From: Symsagittifera roscoffensis | Lineage: Eukaryota; Xenacoelomorpha; Acoela; Convolutidae | Assembly (NCBI RefSeq): GCF_963678635.1 | Contig: NC_087063.1 | Span: 48,991,220 to 49,055,219, forward strand | Direction: 5' to 3' | DNA length: 64,000 nt | Shown: positions 36,641 to 49,026 of the stretch, piece by piece | How the letters are laid out: the number at the start of each line of letters is the position of its first letter | Position numbering within the stretch: the stretch's first letter is position 1 | Made by a program: the position numbers and the translations under genes | Notes under the pieces: generated by a model | What the model was told of the DNA's origin: nothing | Databases searched by the model: none | Seen by the model: the letters and a program-made list of their open reading frames with translations, nothing else

Positions 36641-38590
36641 TTCTATGGCCCCCACATTTACATCTGGTCTAACTTTTTTTGGCTCAGTTTGGTTAAATTG
36701 TTTTTTAACACGTGAAAGTTGGTTCAAAATGATACAAAAATACGTATGAAAAACATTTCAAAACAATTTCTTCATAATGTTTTAATATGAAATGTTTCTT
36801 TTCATCACTGTTCAAAGATCCCAGAAAACGTTATAAGCCTGTACATTCTATCATATGAGCATGAAGTTGTCTTCTAGGCCCTCCAGACATCTGTATTTGT
36901 TGTTTTTGATCTTGTTCCTAAGCAAAAACGAAACTTTCTTTCCATAAACTGATAACTTCATTTAACAAACAAGCTGACAAAACTAAACATGACTCCGCCA
37001 TATTCATTGGTTCCCGACCCTTTTGATTTAGGTTCTTGAAGAATTATTTATGAAAACGAATCATGGCTGAAAACTTTCTGATAGCAGCGTTCGAAAAAAA
37101 AATTAAAAAACTTGTATCAGTTTTTCTCGATATCGAGTAATTTTTTTTTTTTTAGAATCTGAATCATGAATGAAAAACTTGTGATACCAGTATCTAGAAA
37201 ACCTTTCAATGAAATAACCAGTGCTTCTCGAATCATTTTTTCAAAATTTTCGTGGAATCTGATCAATAAGTAAAATTTTTATTTCGTTGGGAAAACTAAT
37301 AATTGAATTTTTCTTTTGAACCTAGAACTCGATCGCGTTTTTTCACGCCACTTTCACAATCGTATTTGGATAGCGCATTTTTACTGCCCTTTAGCAGTTT
37401 AATATAAAACTCAAAAAGTGTATATTTTCCTAGGTGCATTCATAAGTTTAAAGAAACTGCTCAGCAGATTATTGTTTTTGATACAGTTTAACCCAATAAA
37501 AACACAACAACCTGCAAAATAAAACTTCAACAAATCAGGTAAATGCAAAAGAATTTATTGTTGAGAAATCGTTAAAATTATTTTTCATTAAACAATTTCA
37601 AGAAAACTCTACAGTATAAATTCTGCAATGCCGTCGAGCTCATGGCTTTCATCTAAACCAATCTACTTTTTGCAGGCTGAAATCTACCTGTTTTAAGGCA
37701 GTTTTGATCGGTTTTAAGAATTTCATGATCAACAAGGCACGTAGAAACTATGCAAGCTATTAGCGCAAAACTATTAATGAGAATTAAAATGGAAACTAAG
37801 CAACTATTACGAGGCCAATTTGTGCATTCTGTGCACTGTAAGCGGATTCCGCATCAGGCCAAAATCAGACTTGTTGCGGAATTCGCAACATTGCTACTTT
37901 TTTTTATATTCTTTGCTGTTTTGAATTCCACAAACAAATGCCCACAAAACTCTACCGCTCATAATTGCTCCAAAACTTGGCGACTAGGCGGAATCCGCAA
38001 CCGCATTTGCAGTATCCTGAAAAATTTGTGGAATCCACAAACAAACAATAAAATATATGTATAGTTAAGTTGAGATTTTGCAGAATCCGCAACTGTAATG
38101 TTTTGGTAGTCGACCCTAGTTCCATTTTCGAGCTTGTTCAAAGATCAGTTTTTGGAATCCAGGAACATACAGACACAAAATTGTGCGCCTATCCAGTGCA
38201 TTGTTTGGCCTCGTAAGTACCCATTTCGAAAACTTGATTTTTTCGATTTTCAACAAAAAAGTTATAGTTGTTATGATTCACCAAAGATCTAAAAGGACAA
38301 ATTTTAGATCTGAGAAATAACTTATGTAGAAATTTACGAACTTCAGATCTTGTACAGAATATCCACTGGACACTGTTTGTGCACTCTATCGTCAGTTTTT
38401 TCCACAAAATATGTTTCAGAGCAAAAAACCAAACTGTGCTGCAGAAATTTGCCTTGATCACCTCAAATTTCGGAGGGTACAATATATCGTGCCGATGTTT
38501 TTGATTCCTGATTGATCTTGCAAAAAAAACGTTTGTTTTATTGGGGTTGAGGCACCAGATTTATATTGAAATTTAGGAAGTCCCGTCTAG
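36640..38590. repeat. Long interspersed repeat, copy R-A
   Basis: The part 36,650-37,800 is collinear with 42,780-43,910. The remainder contains a TIR element (37,809-38,214) and a tail (38,270-38,590) shared with 40,200-40,540. No ORF of note. It directly precedes LTR-like sequence at 38,681. Confidence 0.7.
37809..38214. mobile_element. TIR element of the ACGAGGCCAA family, short copy
   Basis: 406 bp. Begins ACGAGGCCAATTTGTGCA; ends TGCATTGTTTGGCCTCGT. The inside carries several copies of GCGGAATCCGC-like palindromes. Same ends and internal motif as the 1.2-kb element at 54,110. Confidence 0.65.
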
Positions 38591-38680
38591 CCCTCTTTCA
38601 CACCCAAATTGGAAATTCTGAACAAGTCTCGAAATTCGCCCCCTAGGTCGTCAAAAGTGCGCTTTGGATTGCAAAAAAAT

Positions 38681-38807
38681 TGTGGTACCGCTACTGCAAT
38701 AGCAGTCAGGTAAAGTAACCTTGAGTGATCTATATTTATATTCTTTTATTGACCAAAGTCACTTCAACTCAAAATTTAGGTACACAACTGAGTCAATCTG
38801 ACTAACT
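38681..38807 (+). repeat. G3 LTR copy 1
   Basis: Begins TGTGGTACCGCTACTGCAAT and ends GTCAATCTGACTAACT. Nearly identical to copy 2 and clearly related to copy 3. Confidence 0.75.
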
Positions 38808-39725
38808 TGAACAAATGGACTAACGAATTTGGAGAAAGTGAGAATACAAAAATAATCGATCTTCTTAGAGACCCAAAATCCAACAAAGTAAATGCACTTA
38901 AGACTATGGTACGAAAAGAGAATCAGATAATACAACTAATGGTTGACACGGCAAACCCAGTATCTTCCTAAACTAGGCAACATCAAAAGACATTATAGAA
39001 AAAGCCAAGAGAGCACGATTTATATCGGTTTATATCGGTAGAGAAAATATAAAACGATCCTTATTCTGGGGGCTCTAAAGACAAACCTACGTACAGCAGG
39101 CTGGGAGGTGAAGTGATCCACGTTCCTAGTAGCAGAATGCAACGCAGAACTTGATGATTATTGAGCTTGGACCTCCAAGGACAAGTGATTATATCGGCCA
39201 TAGAGAGACCTGCTCCAAAAGAATAATCAAGGTGTGTTGCGCTACTGTGCGAGCAATCAGAAGGTTGGAAAAATAAATGCTTAATACAAACTTTAAGACT
39301 TGTTCGAAAGACAGGGAATTTCAACAAACCACTTGTGAATTCGAACTTCAAATACACTCTTTTCCCGATTCAAGACAAAGATAGGATAACACCGATCCAC
39401 ATACAGAATGAGGTACAAGTGGAAATTCAGAATCTTTTGTCGGAAATTGTATCAGTGATTGTTTCTTTGCCTGAATTTTAATAATAGTCAAAAAAAAATA
39501 TTCGAAAATATTGGCACTGGATGTGAAACCAATCAATAGGCAACTATTCCAAAAAAAGTACTGAATGCCGAATGTCGATGAATTTTTAGGTGGAATGAAC
39601 CAAATTAAAACTGAAAACAAAAAAAGTAAACTCTATTTTACTGTGCTGGGCATGAAGTAAGCTTATAGTCAACTAAATTTGGCTGCAGATACAGCTAAAC
39701 AGTGCAATTTCAATATTGTAGGTGG
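38808..39725 (+). pseudogene. G3 protease and RT fragment, copy 1
   Basis: Frames give Met-Val-Asp-Thr-Ala-Asn-Pro-Val-Ser (protease active site), then the RT segment up to Lys-Gln-Cys-Asn-Phe, where it is cut by repeat sequence R-C at about 39,725. Many stops. Confidence 0.7.
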
Positions 39726-40590
39726 TCGAGCTCATGATTTTCTCCTAGAGCAACCTACTTTTTGCAGGCTGAAATTTACCTGTTTTAAGGCAATTTCGAG
39801 CGGTTTTATAATTTCATGCTCAACAAGACACGTAGAAACTAAGTAAAAAAATTTTCAAACCATTACGACTTCAAAATAAGCATTCTGCGCATTTTAAGCG
39901 GATTCCGCACTAGACTAAAATTAGATTTGTCGCTGAATCCGCCACAGTGTTTCTTTTATTTGATCTGTTTTGCTGTTTTGGATTCCACAGACAAATACCT
40001 TATAAAATTGTACTGCTCAAAATTAGTCTAAAAAAAATCAAACTTGCGGAATCCGCAACCGTCTTGCGGAAGCCGCGTAATCCAGAGCAGTTTCTGGAAT
40101 CCACAAATAAATAAAAAGACATGTGTATAGTTAATTTGAGCAACTGTAAGCTTAATCCGCAAATTGCAAGTGGAATTGGCAAATTGTAATTATTATTTGT
40201 TACTATTAAGTTGTTATTATTTACCAAAAATCTAAAAGGACAAATTTTAGATATGAGAAACAGTTTTTGTAAAAATTGACGAACTTCAGATCTTGTACAG
40301 AATATCCACTGGACACCTTTTGTGCACTCTATCGTCAGTTGCTTTTTTCCATAAAAAAGTTTCAGAGTGAAAAACCAAACTGTGCTACAGAAGTTTGCCT
40401 TGATCACCTCAAATTTCGGAGGGTACATTATATCGTGCCAATAATTTTGATTCCTGGTTGATCTTGCAGTTGAAACGTTTGTTTTATTGGGGATGATGCA
40501 CCAGATTCATGCTGAAATTTAGGAAGTCCCGTCTAGCCCTCTTCCAGACCCACTATGGAAATTCTGAATAAGTCGTGAAACTCGCCCTCT
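39725..40590. repeat. Interspersed repeat copy R-C (5'-truncated)
   Basis: Starts at GTCGAGCTCATGA within the RT coding sequence and is collinear with 37,630-38,560. Contains degenerate TGCGGAATCCGCA palindromes. Confidence 0.65.
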
Positions 40591-40627
40591 AGGCCGTCAA
40601 AAGTGCGTCGTGGATTGCAAAAAATTT

Positions 40628-40753
40628 GTGGTACCGCTACTGCAATAGCAGTCAGATAAAGTAGCCTTGAGTTATCTATATTTATATTCTTTTGTTGACC
40701 AAAGTCACTTCAACTCAAAACTTAGGTACACAGCTGAGTCAATCTGACTAACT
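40628..40753 (+). repeat. G3 LTR copy 2
   Basis: Same as copy 1 with few differences, followed by the same pre-protease sequence, which supports a duplication of the whole block. Confidence 0.75.
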
Positions 40754-42770
40754 TGAACAAATGGACTAACGAATTTGGAGAAAGTGAGAATACAAAAATA
40801 ATCGATCTTCTTAGAGACCCAAAATCCAACAAAGTAAATGCACTTAAGACTATGGTACGAAAAGAGAATCAGATAATACAACTAATGGTTGACACGGCAA
40901 ACCCAGTCTCGACAGCGATTCTTATTCTGTGGGCTCTAAAGACAGACCTACGTACAGCAGGCTGGGAGGTGAAGCGAGCCACGTTCCTAGTAGCAGAATG
41001 CAACGCAGAATTAGATGCATAATGGGCTCGGACCTCCAGGGACAAGTGGGTATATCGGCCATACAGAGACCGGCTCCAAGAGATCTGTCAAGGTTTGACG
41101 TGCTACTGTGCGTGCAGTCAGAAGGTTGGAATATTTAAGTTTTTAACACAATTTTAAGACTTGTTCGAAAGACAGGGAATTTCAACAAACCACATTGTGA
41201 ATTCGAACTTCAAATACACTCTTTTCCCGATTCAAGACAAGGATAATATAACACCGATCCACATACAGAATGAGGTACAAGTGGAAAGTCAGAATCTTTT
41301 GTCGGAAATTGTATCAGTGATTGTTTCATTGCCTCAATTTTAATTAGGTCGAAAAAAAGATAATTCGAAAATATTGGCACTGGAAGCGAAACCAATCAAT
41401 AGGCAACTATTCCAAAACAGGTACTATTTGCCGAATGTCGATGAATTCATAAGTGGAATGAATCAAATTAAAACTGAAAACAAAAACGGTAAATTCTATT
41501 TCACTGTGCTGGAAATAAAGTAAGCTTATAGTCAACTAAATTTGGCTGCAGTTACAGCTTGTCAGTGCAATTTTGAAACTGTAGGTTGTAACGCTACAGG
41601 AACCTATAGGTTCATAACAAGGTTTTATGGCTCAGCAGATATGTCGGTTCAGTGCCAAACTATGCACAGAACGATAAACCATGCAAAGAACACCTTTTGT
41701 TCCTTACTCATTGTGACAAAAATGAGCCAGCATAGTGAAATAGAGTTTACCATTTTTGTTTTCGGTTTTAACTTGTTTCTTTCCACTTATGAATTCATCG
41801 TCATTCGGCATTAAGTACTTGTTTTTGAATAGTTGCCCATTGATTGGTTTTGCTTTCAGTGCCAATATTATCGAATCATCTTTTTTGTCTATTGTTAAAA
41901 ATGGGGCAATGAAACAATCACTGATACACGGAAAAGAATACCTTTTGTTTCTTGGACGATTTCCTCATTGTGACAAAAAGCTAAGAACAAGAACATGAAA
42001 AATTAGTGGAAAGATCTTGAGACACCTAGATGAAAAATTTTTGGCACTGAAATCTTCAAAGGTTGAGTTTTTCAAAAACGAGGTATATTGGTTAGCCTGC
42101 AATTTACAGTACACCAAAGTTAGAGTACACCAAATGTTGGGGTTAGAGTACACCAAAGTTCTCTAAAATAGAAGCCATTCAGAATCTCATTCCACCTAAG
42201 CCAAGAAAAACAATTAGGATTCTCTGTTGTTAGCGTGAATTGAGTATCAAAATTTATTCCGAACGCAGCGAGTCCCACAGATAAAATCCGACTACAAGTA
42301 AAAGAAGAAAACAAAAAAAAAACTCAAAAAAAAGCATTAAACAGTGAAAAAATGTAAGTGGGGTAAAAACATACAGCCGTTTTTGAGAGCATCAAAAATT
42401 CAGTTGCTAAAATCTCATAGGCACATTATTAAGATGCAAATAGAAACACGAGGGTCACATGCAACGCCAACCAAAATGGCCTGGTTTCCACATTAGAGCA
42501 GCAAACAAACGAGGGGGAGTGGGCTCCAAACTCTTTTGCATCCAGATACCTATTTATACAAGCAGAAAATACTCTACAAATCAAATAGAATTACTAGCGG
42601 TTGTTTGGGCAGTTGACAGATACAAACAATATCTTAAGAAAAAAATTCATCATTTCAACTGACCATAAAAACTTAACATCAGCCCTAAATAGCAACAAAA
42701 TAAACAAAATGTTTCAATCCAGGTTGACGCGTTGGGTAGTTAGGTTACTATCAGATCTTTGGCTAATTGT
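40753..42770 (+). pseudogene. G3 protease-RT-RNase H fragment, copy 2
   Basis: A 90-codon ORF (40,753-41,022) covers the protease with Asp-Thr-Ala-Asn. RT follows (41,161-41,740), including Thr-Gly-Thr-Tyr-Arg-Phe-Ile-Thr and Phe-Tyr-Gly. An inverted copy of part of RT lies at 41,757-41,905. RNase H is recognisable at 42,540-42,760 (Asn-Gln-Ile-Glu-Leu-Leu-Ala-Val-Val-Trp). Numerous breaks. Confidence 0.7.
41757..41905 (-). repeat. Inverted copy of an RT segment (foldback)
   Basis: This stretch is the reverse complement, with modest divergence, of 41,350-41,480. The two arms of about 130-150 bases are separated by about 280 bases and would form a large hairpin. Confidence 0.7.
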
Positions 42771-44215
42771 GCGCTCAACAGCACCCACATCTACATCTGG
42801 CCTAATTTTTTTGCTCGGTTTGGTTAAATTGTTTATTTAGCACGTGAAATTTCGTTGGTTTAAAATGTTACAAAAATACATGAAACAATTTCAAAACAAT
42901 TTCTTCATAATGTTTTATCATGAAATGTTTCTTTTCATCACTGTTCAATGATCCAAGAAAACGTTATAAGCCTGTGCATTCTATCATATGAGCATGAAGT
43001 CGTGTTCTAGGTCTTCCAGGCATCTGTATTTGTTGTTTTTGATCTTGTTCCGAAGCAAAAAAAAATCTTTCAACAAACTGATAACTGCATTTAACAAACA
43101 AGCTAACCAAAACTATACATCACTCAGCCATATTAATTGGTTCTCGACCCTTTCGATCAAGATTTTTGATGAATTATTTATGAAGTCAGAATCATGGCTG
43201 AAAACTTTCTGATAGCAGCGTTCGAAAAAAAAAATTGAAATACCTGTTTCAGTTTTTCTCGATATCGAGTCATTTTTATCTCTATTTTTATAGAATCTGA
43301 ACCATGAATGAAAAATTGTGATACCAGTATCTAAAAAACCTTTCAATGAAATAACCAGTGCTTCTCAACATCGAATCATTTTTTCAAATTTCTCATGGAA
43401 TCTGATCAATGAATTAAATTTTTATTTCGTTGGGAAGTCTAACAATTGAAACTTTCTTTTGAACCTAAAACTCGATCCTGTTTTTTTTACGCCACCTTCA
43501 CAATCGTATTTGGATAGCGAATTTTTTCTGCACTTTAGCAGTTTATTTTAAAACTCGAAAAGTTTATATTAACCTAAGTGCATTCATAGGTTTAAAAAAA
43601 ACTGATCAGCAGATTTTTGTTTTTGGTAGAGTTTGACCCAATACGAACACAATAACTTACAAAATGAAACTTTTATAAATCAGATAAATAAAAAAAATTT
43701 TACAGTTGAGAAATAGCTAAAAATACTTTTCATCATACAGTTCCAAGAAAAACTTTACAATATAAATTCTGCAGCGCCGTCGAGCTCATGACTTTCTCCT
43801 AGACCAATCTAGTTTGCACGCTGAAGTTTATCTGTTTTAAGAAAAATTCGACCGGTTTTATATTTTCCTGCTCACCAAGACACGTAGGAACTAAGTTTAA
43901 AATTTTTCAAACCATTATGAGTTCAAAACATGCATTCTGCGCATTGTAAGCGGATTCCGCAACAGGCCAAAATCAGATTTGTCGCTGAATCCACCACAGT
44001 GCTACTTTTCTTAGATCTTTTTTGCTGTTTTGGATTCCACAGACAAATACCTAAAAAATTGTACTGCTCAAAATTGCTCGAACTTGTGGAAGCCGCAACC
44101 GTCTTTCGGAATCACGAAATCCAGTGCAATTTGTGGAATTCAGAAACAAATAAAAACTGTAAGCTAAATCCGCAAATTGCAACTGGAATTGGCAAATTGT
44201 AAGTGGAATTTCTCG
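42770..44215. repeat. Interspersed repeat copy R-B
   Basis: Collinear with 36,650-38,110. Inserted between RNase H of gypsy fragment 2 and RT of gypsy fragment 3. Contains the GCGGATTCCGC palindromic motif near 43,950. Confidence 0.7.
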
Positions 44216-45160
44216 ACAGTGCAATTTCAATTTTGAGGGTGGTATTGCTACAGTAATTTTTATGTTACTAACCGGGTTTTATGGATTAGAAGATGCGCCG
44301 GCTGAGTTCAAAAAACCGTGGACAGAACGATAAGCCTTGCAAAGAACACCTTTTGTTTCTTGGACTATTTCCTCATTGTGACAAAAAGCTAAGAACAAGA
44401 ACATGAAAAACTAGTGGAAAAAACTTGAGAAACCTAGATGAGGAAAATCTGGCACTGAAAAAGTTCAAAGGTTGAGTTTTTCAAAAATCAGGTAAACTGG
44501 TTAGCCTGCAATCGGGGGTTACACCAAAATTCTTTAAAATAGAAGCAATTCAGAATCTAATTCCACCTGAACCAAGAAAAACAACCAAGATCCTTTGTTG
44601 GTAGCATCAATCAGATACTAAAATTTATTCCGAATGCAGCGAGTCCCACAGATAAAATCCGAAAACTAGTAAAAGAAAAAAATCAAAATAAAAACTCAAA
44701 AAACAATTAAAAATTGAAAAAAGTTAAGTGGGGAAAAATATAGAGCCGTTTTCGAGAGCATCAAAAACTCAGTTGCTACTATCTCATAGGTACATTATTA
44801 CGATGCAAATAGAATCACAAGGATCACATGCAACAACAGCCACAATGGACTGGGGCCACACTAGAGCAGCAAACAAATGAGGGAGTGTGGGCTCCAATCT
44901 CTTTTGCATCCTGATGCCTATATATACAAGCAGAAAAAACTCTACAAATGAACTAGAATTACTCGCGGTTGTTAGGGCAGTTGACAGATACAAACATTAC
45001 CTATTAGAAAAAAACTCATCATTGCAACTGATCATAAAGACTTAACATCAGCCGTAGATGGCAACAAAATAAACAAAATGTTTCAACCCAGGTTGACCTG
45101 TTGGGTGGATAAGTTATTACCGTATCAATTCAAAATAGTTCAGAGGCATTCGGCAAAAAT
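44215..45160 (+). pseudogene. G3 RT-RNase H fragment, copy 3
   Basis: Begins inside RT (Gln-Cys-Asn-Phe, then Leu-Thr-Gly-Phe-Tyr-Gly-Leu). RNase H appears at 44,930-45,080 (Asn-Glu-Leu-Glu-Leu-Leu-Ala-Val-Val). Much of RT between these is missing or unrecognisable. Confidence 0.65.
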
Positions 45161-45410
45161 GAGACAGCTTGGAGAGTGAGACACGCCAACGATCTTGAAC
45201 AAAATGGCTATTGTCGAAGAAGCAACAAGAAGAAGCAGACAGCAGACCGCTTTACTTCTGGCAGCTAATCTCGGGAGAATCAAGCACGCCACCAAACAGC
45301 ACACATAAGCTAGAAGTGGCAACCGAAGAAAACATCCCAGCTCCAATCTGTACCAACACCCGCACCTGAAAATCGTCAGAAAAAGGGCACTCAGCAGAAA
45401 TACAAATCCG

Positions 45411-46243
45411 ATGTACAAACTACAACTTAGCCCAGCACGAGATCGAGAATTAGCAAAAGTCCTAAAGGACCTATTAGAGGCGTACGCCAGATGGAATGAA
45501 GAGCACGGAGACGCCGTGAAAAACGAGATACGACAAATTGTGGATGCATCAGAACAGTCCAATCCCGAAATAAGAAAAGAAATGATCAATTCTTGTGAAA
45601 GGGGATTCTTTGAAGACAAGGAGGAAGAGAAATTGCCCTTGCCGAAGAAGACGATTCTCCGGAAAATCAAATTTAGGAAAAGCGACCAGGAATTCACGAA
45701 AGAAAAAATAGTGTCTGAGACAGTGAAAATTTCCGGAGGTTCAATCTACCGGAAATGGGATATGGCGGAAGCAAAATTTCATCTGCAACTAGAACCGACG
45801 CAAGGCTCGAGTAGGAGCCCATCTGGGGAGCGACGGAAAAAAACTCCAAAAGATCAGTTCTCCTGAGAAGTTGGAGGAGAGCGACTCGGACGAGGAACTG
45901 CAACTGCAGTCACATCAGTCCGACTCATTGTTCCCCGACGAAAAATTCCAACAAAGCCAAACACTAGTCACCTCTAAGAATGCAGAAGCTACGAAGAAGA
46001 AGAATGCAAAAAGAGGGCTTAGACAATTGAGGGAGGCCCGGGTTCGTCAAGCGAACTGAATTGAAAGAAGAGGTCGGTTTGAAAAAGGCCGAGAAGAAAA
46101 AAAAGTCTGTCCAGGAAGCCCGGAGAGAAAAAGCTGCGACGGCAGCCAGGGAACCTGTCACAGAAGAAAACAATAAAGACAAGATGGCGAATTCAGTTAA
46201 ACACCCCAGAAACAGCAAAAGAGCGGTAAACTGGCAAAATTAG
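45411..46243 (+). CDS. Lys/Glu-rich ORFs of unknown function within G3
   Basis: Three plus-strand ORFs in a row (45,411-45,866; 45,871-46,059; 46,061-46,243) give strongly charged, helix-prone products with almost no hydrophobic core. They lie between RNase H and the C-terminal tail of G3, where integrase would be expected, yet show no integrase motif. They may be a rapidly evolving part of the polyprotein or an acquired sequence. Base composition (GC-richer, purine-rich plus strand) differs from the surroundings. I do not recognise a family. Confidence 0.35.
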
Positions 46244-46259
46244 ATCTGTCCTTGTAAAC

Positions 46260-46704
46260 CAGCGGACATTTAGACACCTTTCGAAATCAGGACTTAGTCG
46301 AAAACCGGAGTCAGGAGCCTCAATATTTTGGCGACACAGTCAAGCATTCGATAAAAGTAATTACGGAGGAAGAACTATCGGGGCGCTCTCTTAAAGGCGG
46401 CCCTACAAGTATACAGGATATGATTAACCTACTTTAAGACACGGAACGATCGACCAATTGAAACGCGACTGGGGCTACTGGAAAGATACCTATTCAGACT
46501 AAAGTTCGGATACGCTACTCCAGACGAGGGATTAGGTTGAAACCCCAGTTGGAGAATAGAACTGGATGAAGATTGAGGAAGGAAAATGGCAAACAAAAAA
46601 CTTTGCAAATGAAATTGAAACTTTTAAAACTGAGAAAAAAAATTTCTATTGTGATTATACAATTATTTCCGTAAATGTTAAAGAAAAATTCACCCAAGGA
46701 GGTA
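46260..46704 (+). pseudogene. G3 polyprotein C-terminus and polypurine tract
   Basis: A frame near 46,320-46,370 gives Pro-Gln-Tyr-Phe-Gly-Asp followed by His-Ser-Ile-Lys-Val, matching the late Pro-Lys-Phe-Tyr-Gly-Asp motif of G1. The polypurine run at 46,692-46,703 abuts the LTR. Confidence 0.5.
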
Positions 46705-46844
46705 TGTGGTACTGCTACTGCAAAAACAGTACCGTAACGTAACCTTGAGTGATCTTTATATTTCTATTTCATTTATATTCTATTTTTCACCAAGGTCAAT
46801 GTAACTCAAACCTTCGGTACACCGGTGAGTCAATCAGACTAACA
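46705..46844 (+). repeat. G3 LTR copy 3 (3' LTR)
   Basis: Begins TGTGGTACTGCTACTGCA and ends GACTAACA, a TG...CA structure. About 140 bp, clearly diverged from the other two copies. Confidence 0.7.
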
Positions 46845-49026
46845 TGAATCTACGTAGATCTCACCAGTTCTCACAGAGAAATTTTTTTATTTAAAGAACA
46901 ATTTGATTCTTTGGAGTTATAAAATAATTTTACTTAACGATAGTACCGTTGGATATCACAAGCTCGGACATAAAAAAATGTCTGGAGATAAAGTAGCAAA
47001 AGTCTGAAAAAGTCGCAGCAGCCTGGACTTAAAGTCGCGAAAGTCTGAACATCTAGTGCCAGCCCTGAAACATCGATGCGACTTTGAAAGTCTGGACCAA
47101 AATAATCAAACAATCAACAACAAAAGTTCGAGAAGCTACATCCAACTGAAAAGCTTCCTAACTACTTACCTGGAATTATTCCAACAAAAAAGAGGGTTTG
47201 ATTTTGCTGCAACTAAACAAAACGAAAACAAAGATTTTCAGAATGCATAAATTTAAAAAATCTGCAAATCTTGGTCTTGGAGGTTCGGACATAACGATTT
47301 CGAATGTATGTTTGCACCGTCTCGGCTTGTGTCGCCAAAAAATTGCGACGGATCTTCTTGGTCACAAAAATCTAAAACAGAAGTTCTAAAAGCTGGTCGT
47401 GATATTCTGGAGATAATTCGCAGACCTCCACCCGGGCGTTAAAACTTTAGAAGAAATCCAGCTCTGCATTAGAACCTGGCAAATTCCAATGCAACTTTGA
47501 TCACATTATAAATCAGAAAAAGTCACGGAAGTTGCAACATCTGTATGCTCTGAACTATCTATTAAAACATTTGCAAAAACCAACCCTATTCTATCTATAA
47601 TGCAGATGTTTTCAACTTTGTGGTTTGATTCAAATTTTGAGGGTTCCTGTTGTCCCTCGATCTTGCCATTTCGTACGAATTGCCAAACCAAAAACTATTT
47701 TTCATTCGATAGTTCAAATAACCAAAAAAGGCAATGATTCGAACTGCAAAATAGTTAAGTTTTACCATGATGTCATAATCCCTAAATTGAGAAAGTTTCC
47801 AGTGTGCCGATGATTTTTATGTGGATGTGGGGAAAATTGTGCTCTCAGTAAATATTGCTCTTTTTATACACTCCGAAGAAAAACTTTTAACTGGCTATTC
47901 AGGCGAATTTGACCCCCTGCCAACCTTCCACAAAGCAAGCACAATGATTTGGACACAGGATACTTATAAATATTTTAAAAAAAATTGAAAATGGCGTTTT
48001 TGATAGAAATCGGCTCAGTGTATAATTTGTTTTCTTCATTTTATCTCCCCACGCTAGATGTGAAGTAGAAATGGATGTATTTAGCGTCTTTTATCCTAAT
48101 AATAAGAGCAAATGACTTGCCTCATTTCAATTAAGTTACGTCTCCGTTTCTTAATTGAAAGCCCCTATGGGTCGGCAAGGGGTCGAATCCCTGAAAGGGG
48201 TAGAGGCGTTCTCCCCTAAATCCGCCCCTGTCCATCATGATCCGTGCTTGCTGCTTTAGGGCGAAGCAACATTACCCAGCCTAAAAAAAATGCTTCTAGA
48301 TCTTAATCAGGGGCACAACAGCTGTTCTTTGCGAAGAGCTGAATAGCTCGTATGTCGGTCATTTCACTAGTGACTCAATTGTCTTAGAAGATAGTTTTAT
48401 TACGAGATCCAGCAAGTTTCGATTAACCTTCAGTTTTCTCACAATTGTCGGTTATCCATACGGCCCCCACACGCTATGCAAATTACAAAGTGTTGTTTTT
48501 CAATCTGCTTAATTATGTATGTATAGGCAATTTGACTGCCTCAATTCAACTTAGAATATGGCTTAGGATCAACTTCGAAGAAAAAAATTTTTGAAGTTCA
48601 AAAACATTTTGTTTTGTAATTTTTTTGCGCTCTAGATAATTTTTTGATTTTGAATAATCTCTTCTCGGAAATATCTTTTCACTCTGTGGGCAAAAAATGG
48701 CTTCCATAGGCTTTCACCCTTATGGAGAATCCATTTTCGTTTCACTGCCTACTTAGAAAGCGCCTTTTGCGTCGGCGGTTGTTTCTCCTAGACTGATAGG
48801 TATGATTACGTGACGTTACTTACACCTTTAATTCATCCTTCTCAGATATCGTAAAAATAGCCTTCAATTTAGGCAGTGAAGTTGACAGATCAGTTTCGTT
48901 TCAATGCTGCAAACACATGAAGGTGCTGCGATCAAAAATTGTAATTGTCTTTATAAAATGAAATATTTCTTTTTACTAATTTATATAACTTGAATTTGGT
49001 ACAAAATCAGTCCGAATCTTTTGACT
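46845..49026. other. Unannotated region with a short TCG/CTGA-repeat patch
   Basis: 46,960-47,060 contains a degenerate repeat of AAAGTCGC and GTCTGAA type, resembling the satellite domains at 8 kb and 51 kb. The rest is AT-rich without recognisable genes. 48,230-48,290 matches short fragments at 22,100 and 11,500 in inverted orientation. Confidence 0.4.

Larger units (their letters stand above)
38681..46844 (+). mobile_element. Shattered Ty3/gypsy element cluster G3
   Basis: Three LTR-like copies (38,681-38,807; 40,628-40,753; 46,705-46,844) and disordered pol fragments, interrupted twice by the R-type repeat. The polypurine stretch CCCAAGGAGG lies just before the last LTR. Gag is missing: the first two LTRs run straight into pre-protease sequence. 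The 1.95-kb block with LTR plus protease plus the start of RT is present twice, implying a local duplication after the element decayed. Confidence 0.75.

Noticed and set aside
45140-45697. 185-codon minus-strand ORF
   Set aside because: Antisense shadow of the Lys/Glu-rich plus-strand frame; its Leu/Ser/Phe-rich product is what the complement of purine-rich codons gives.
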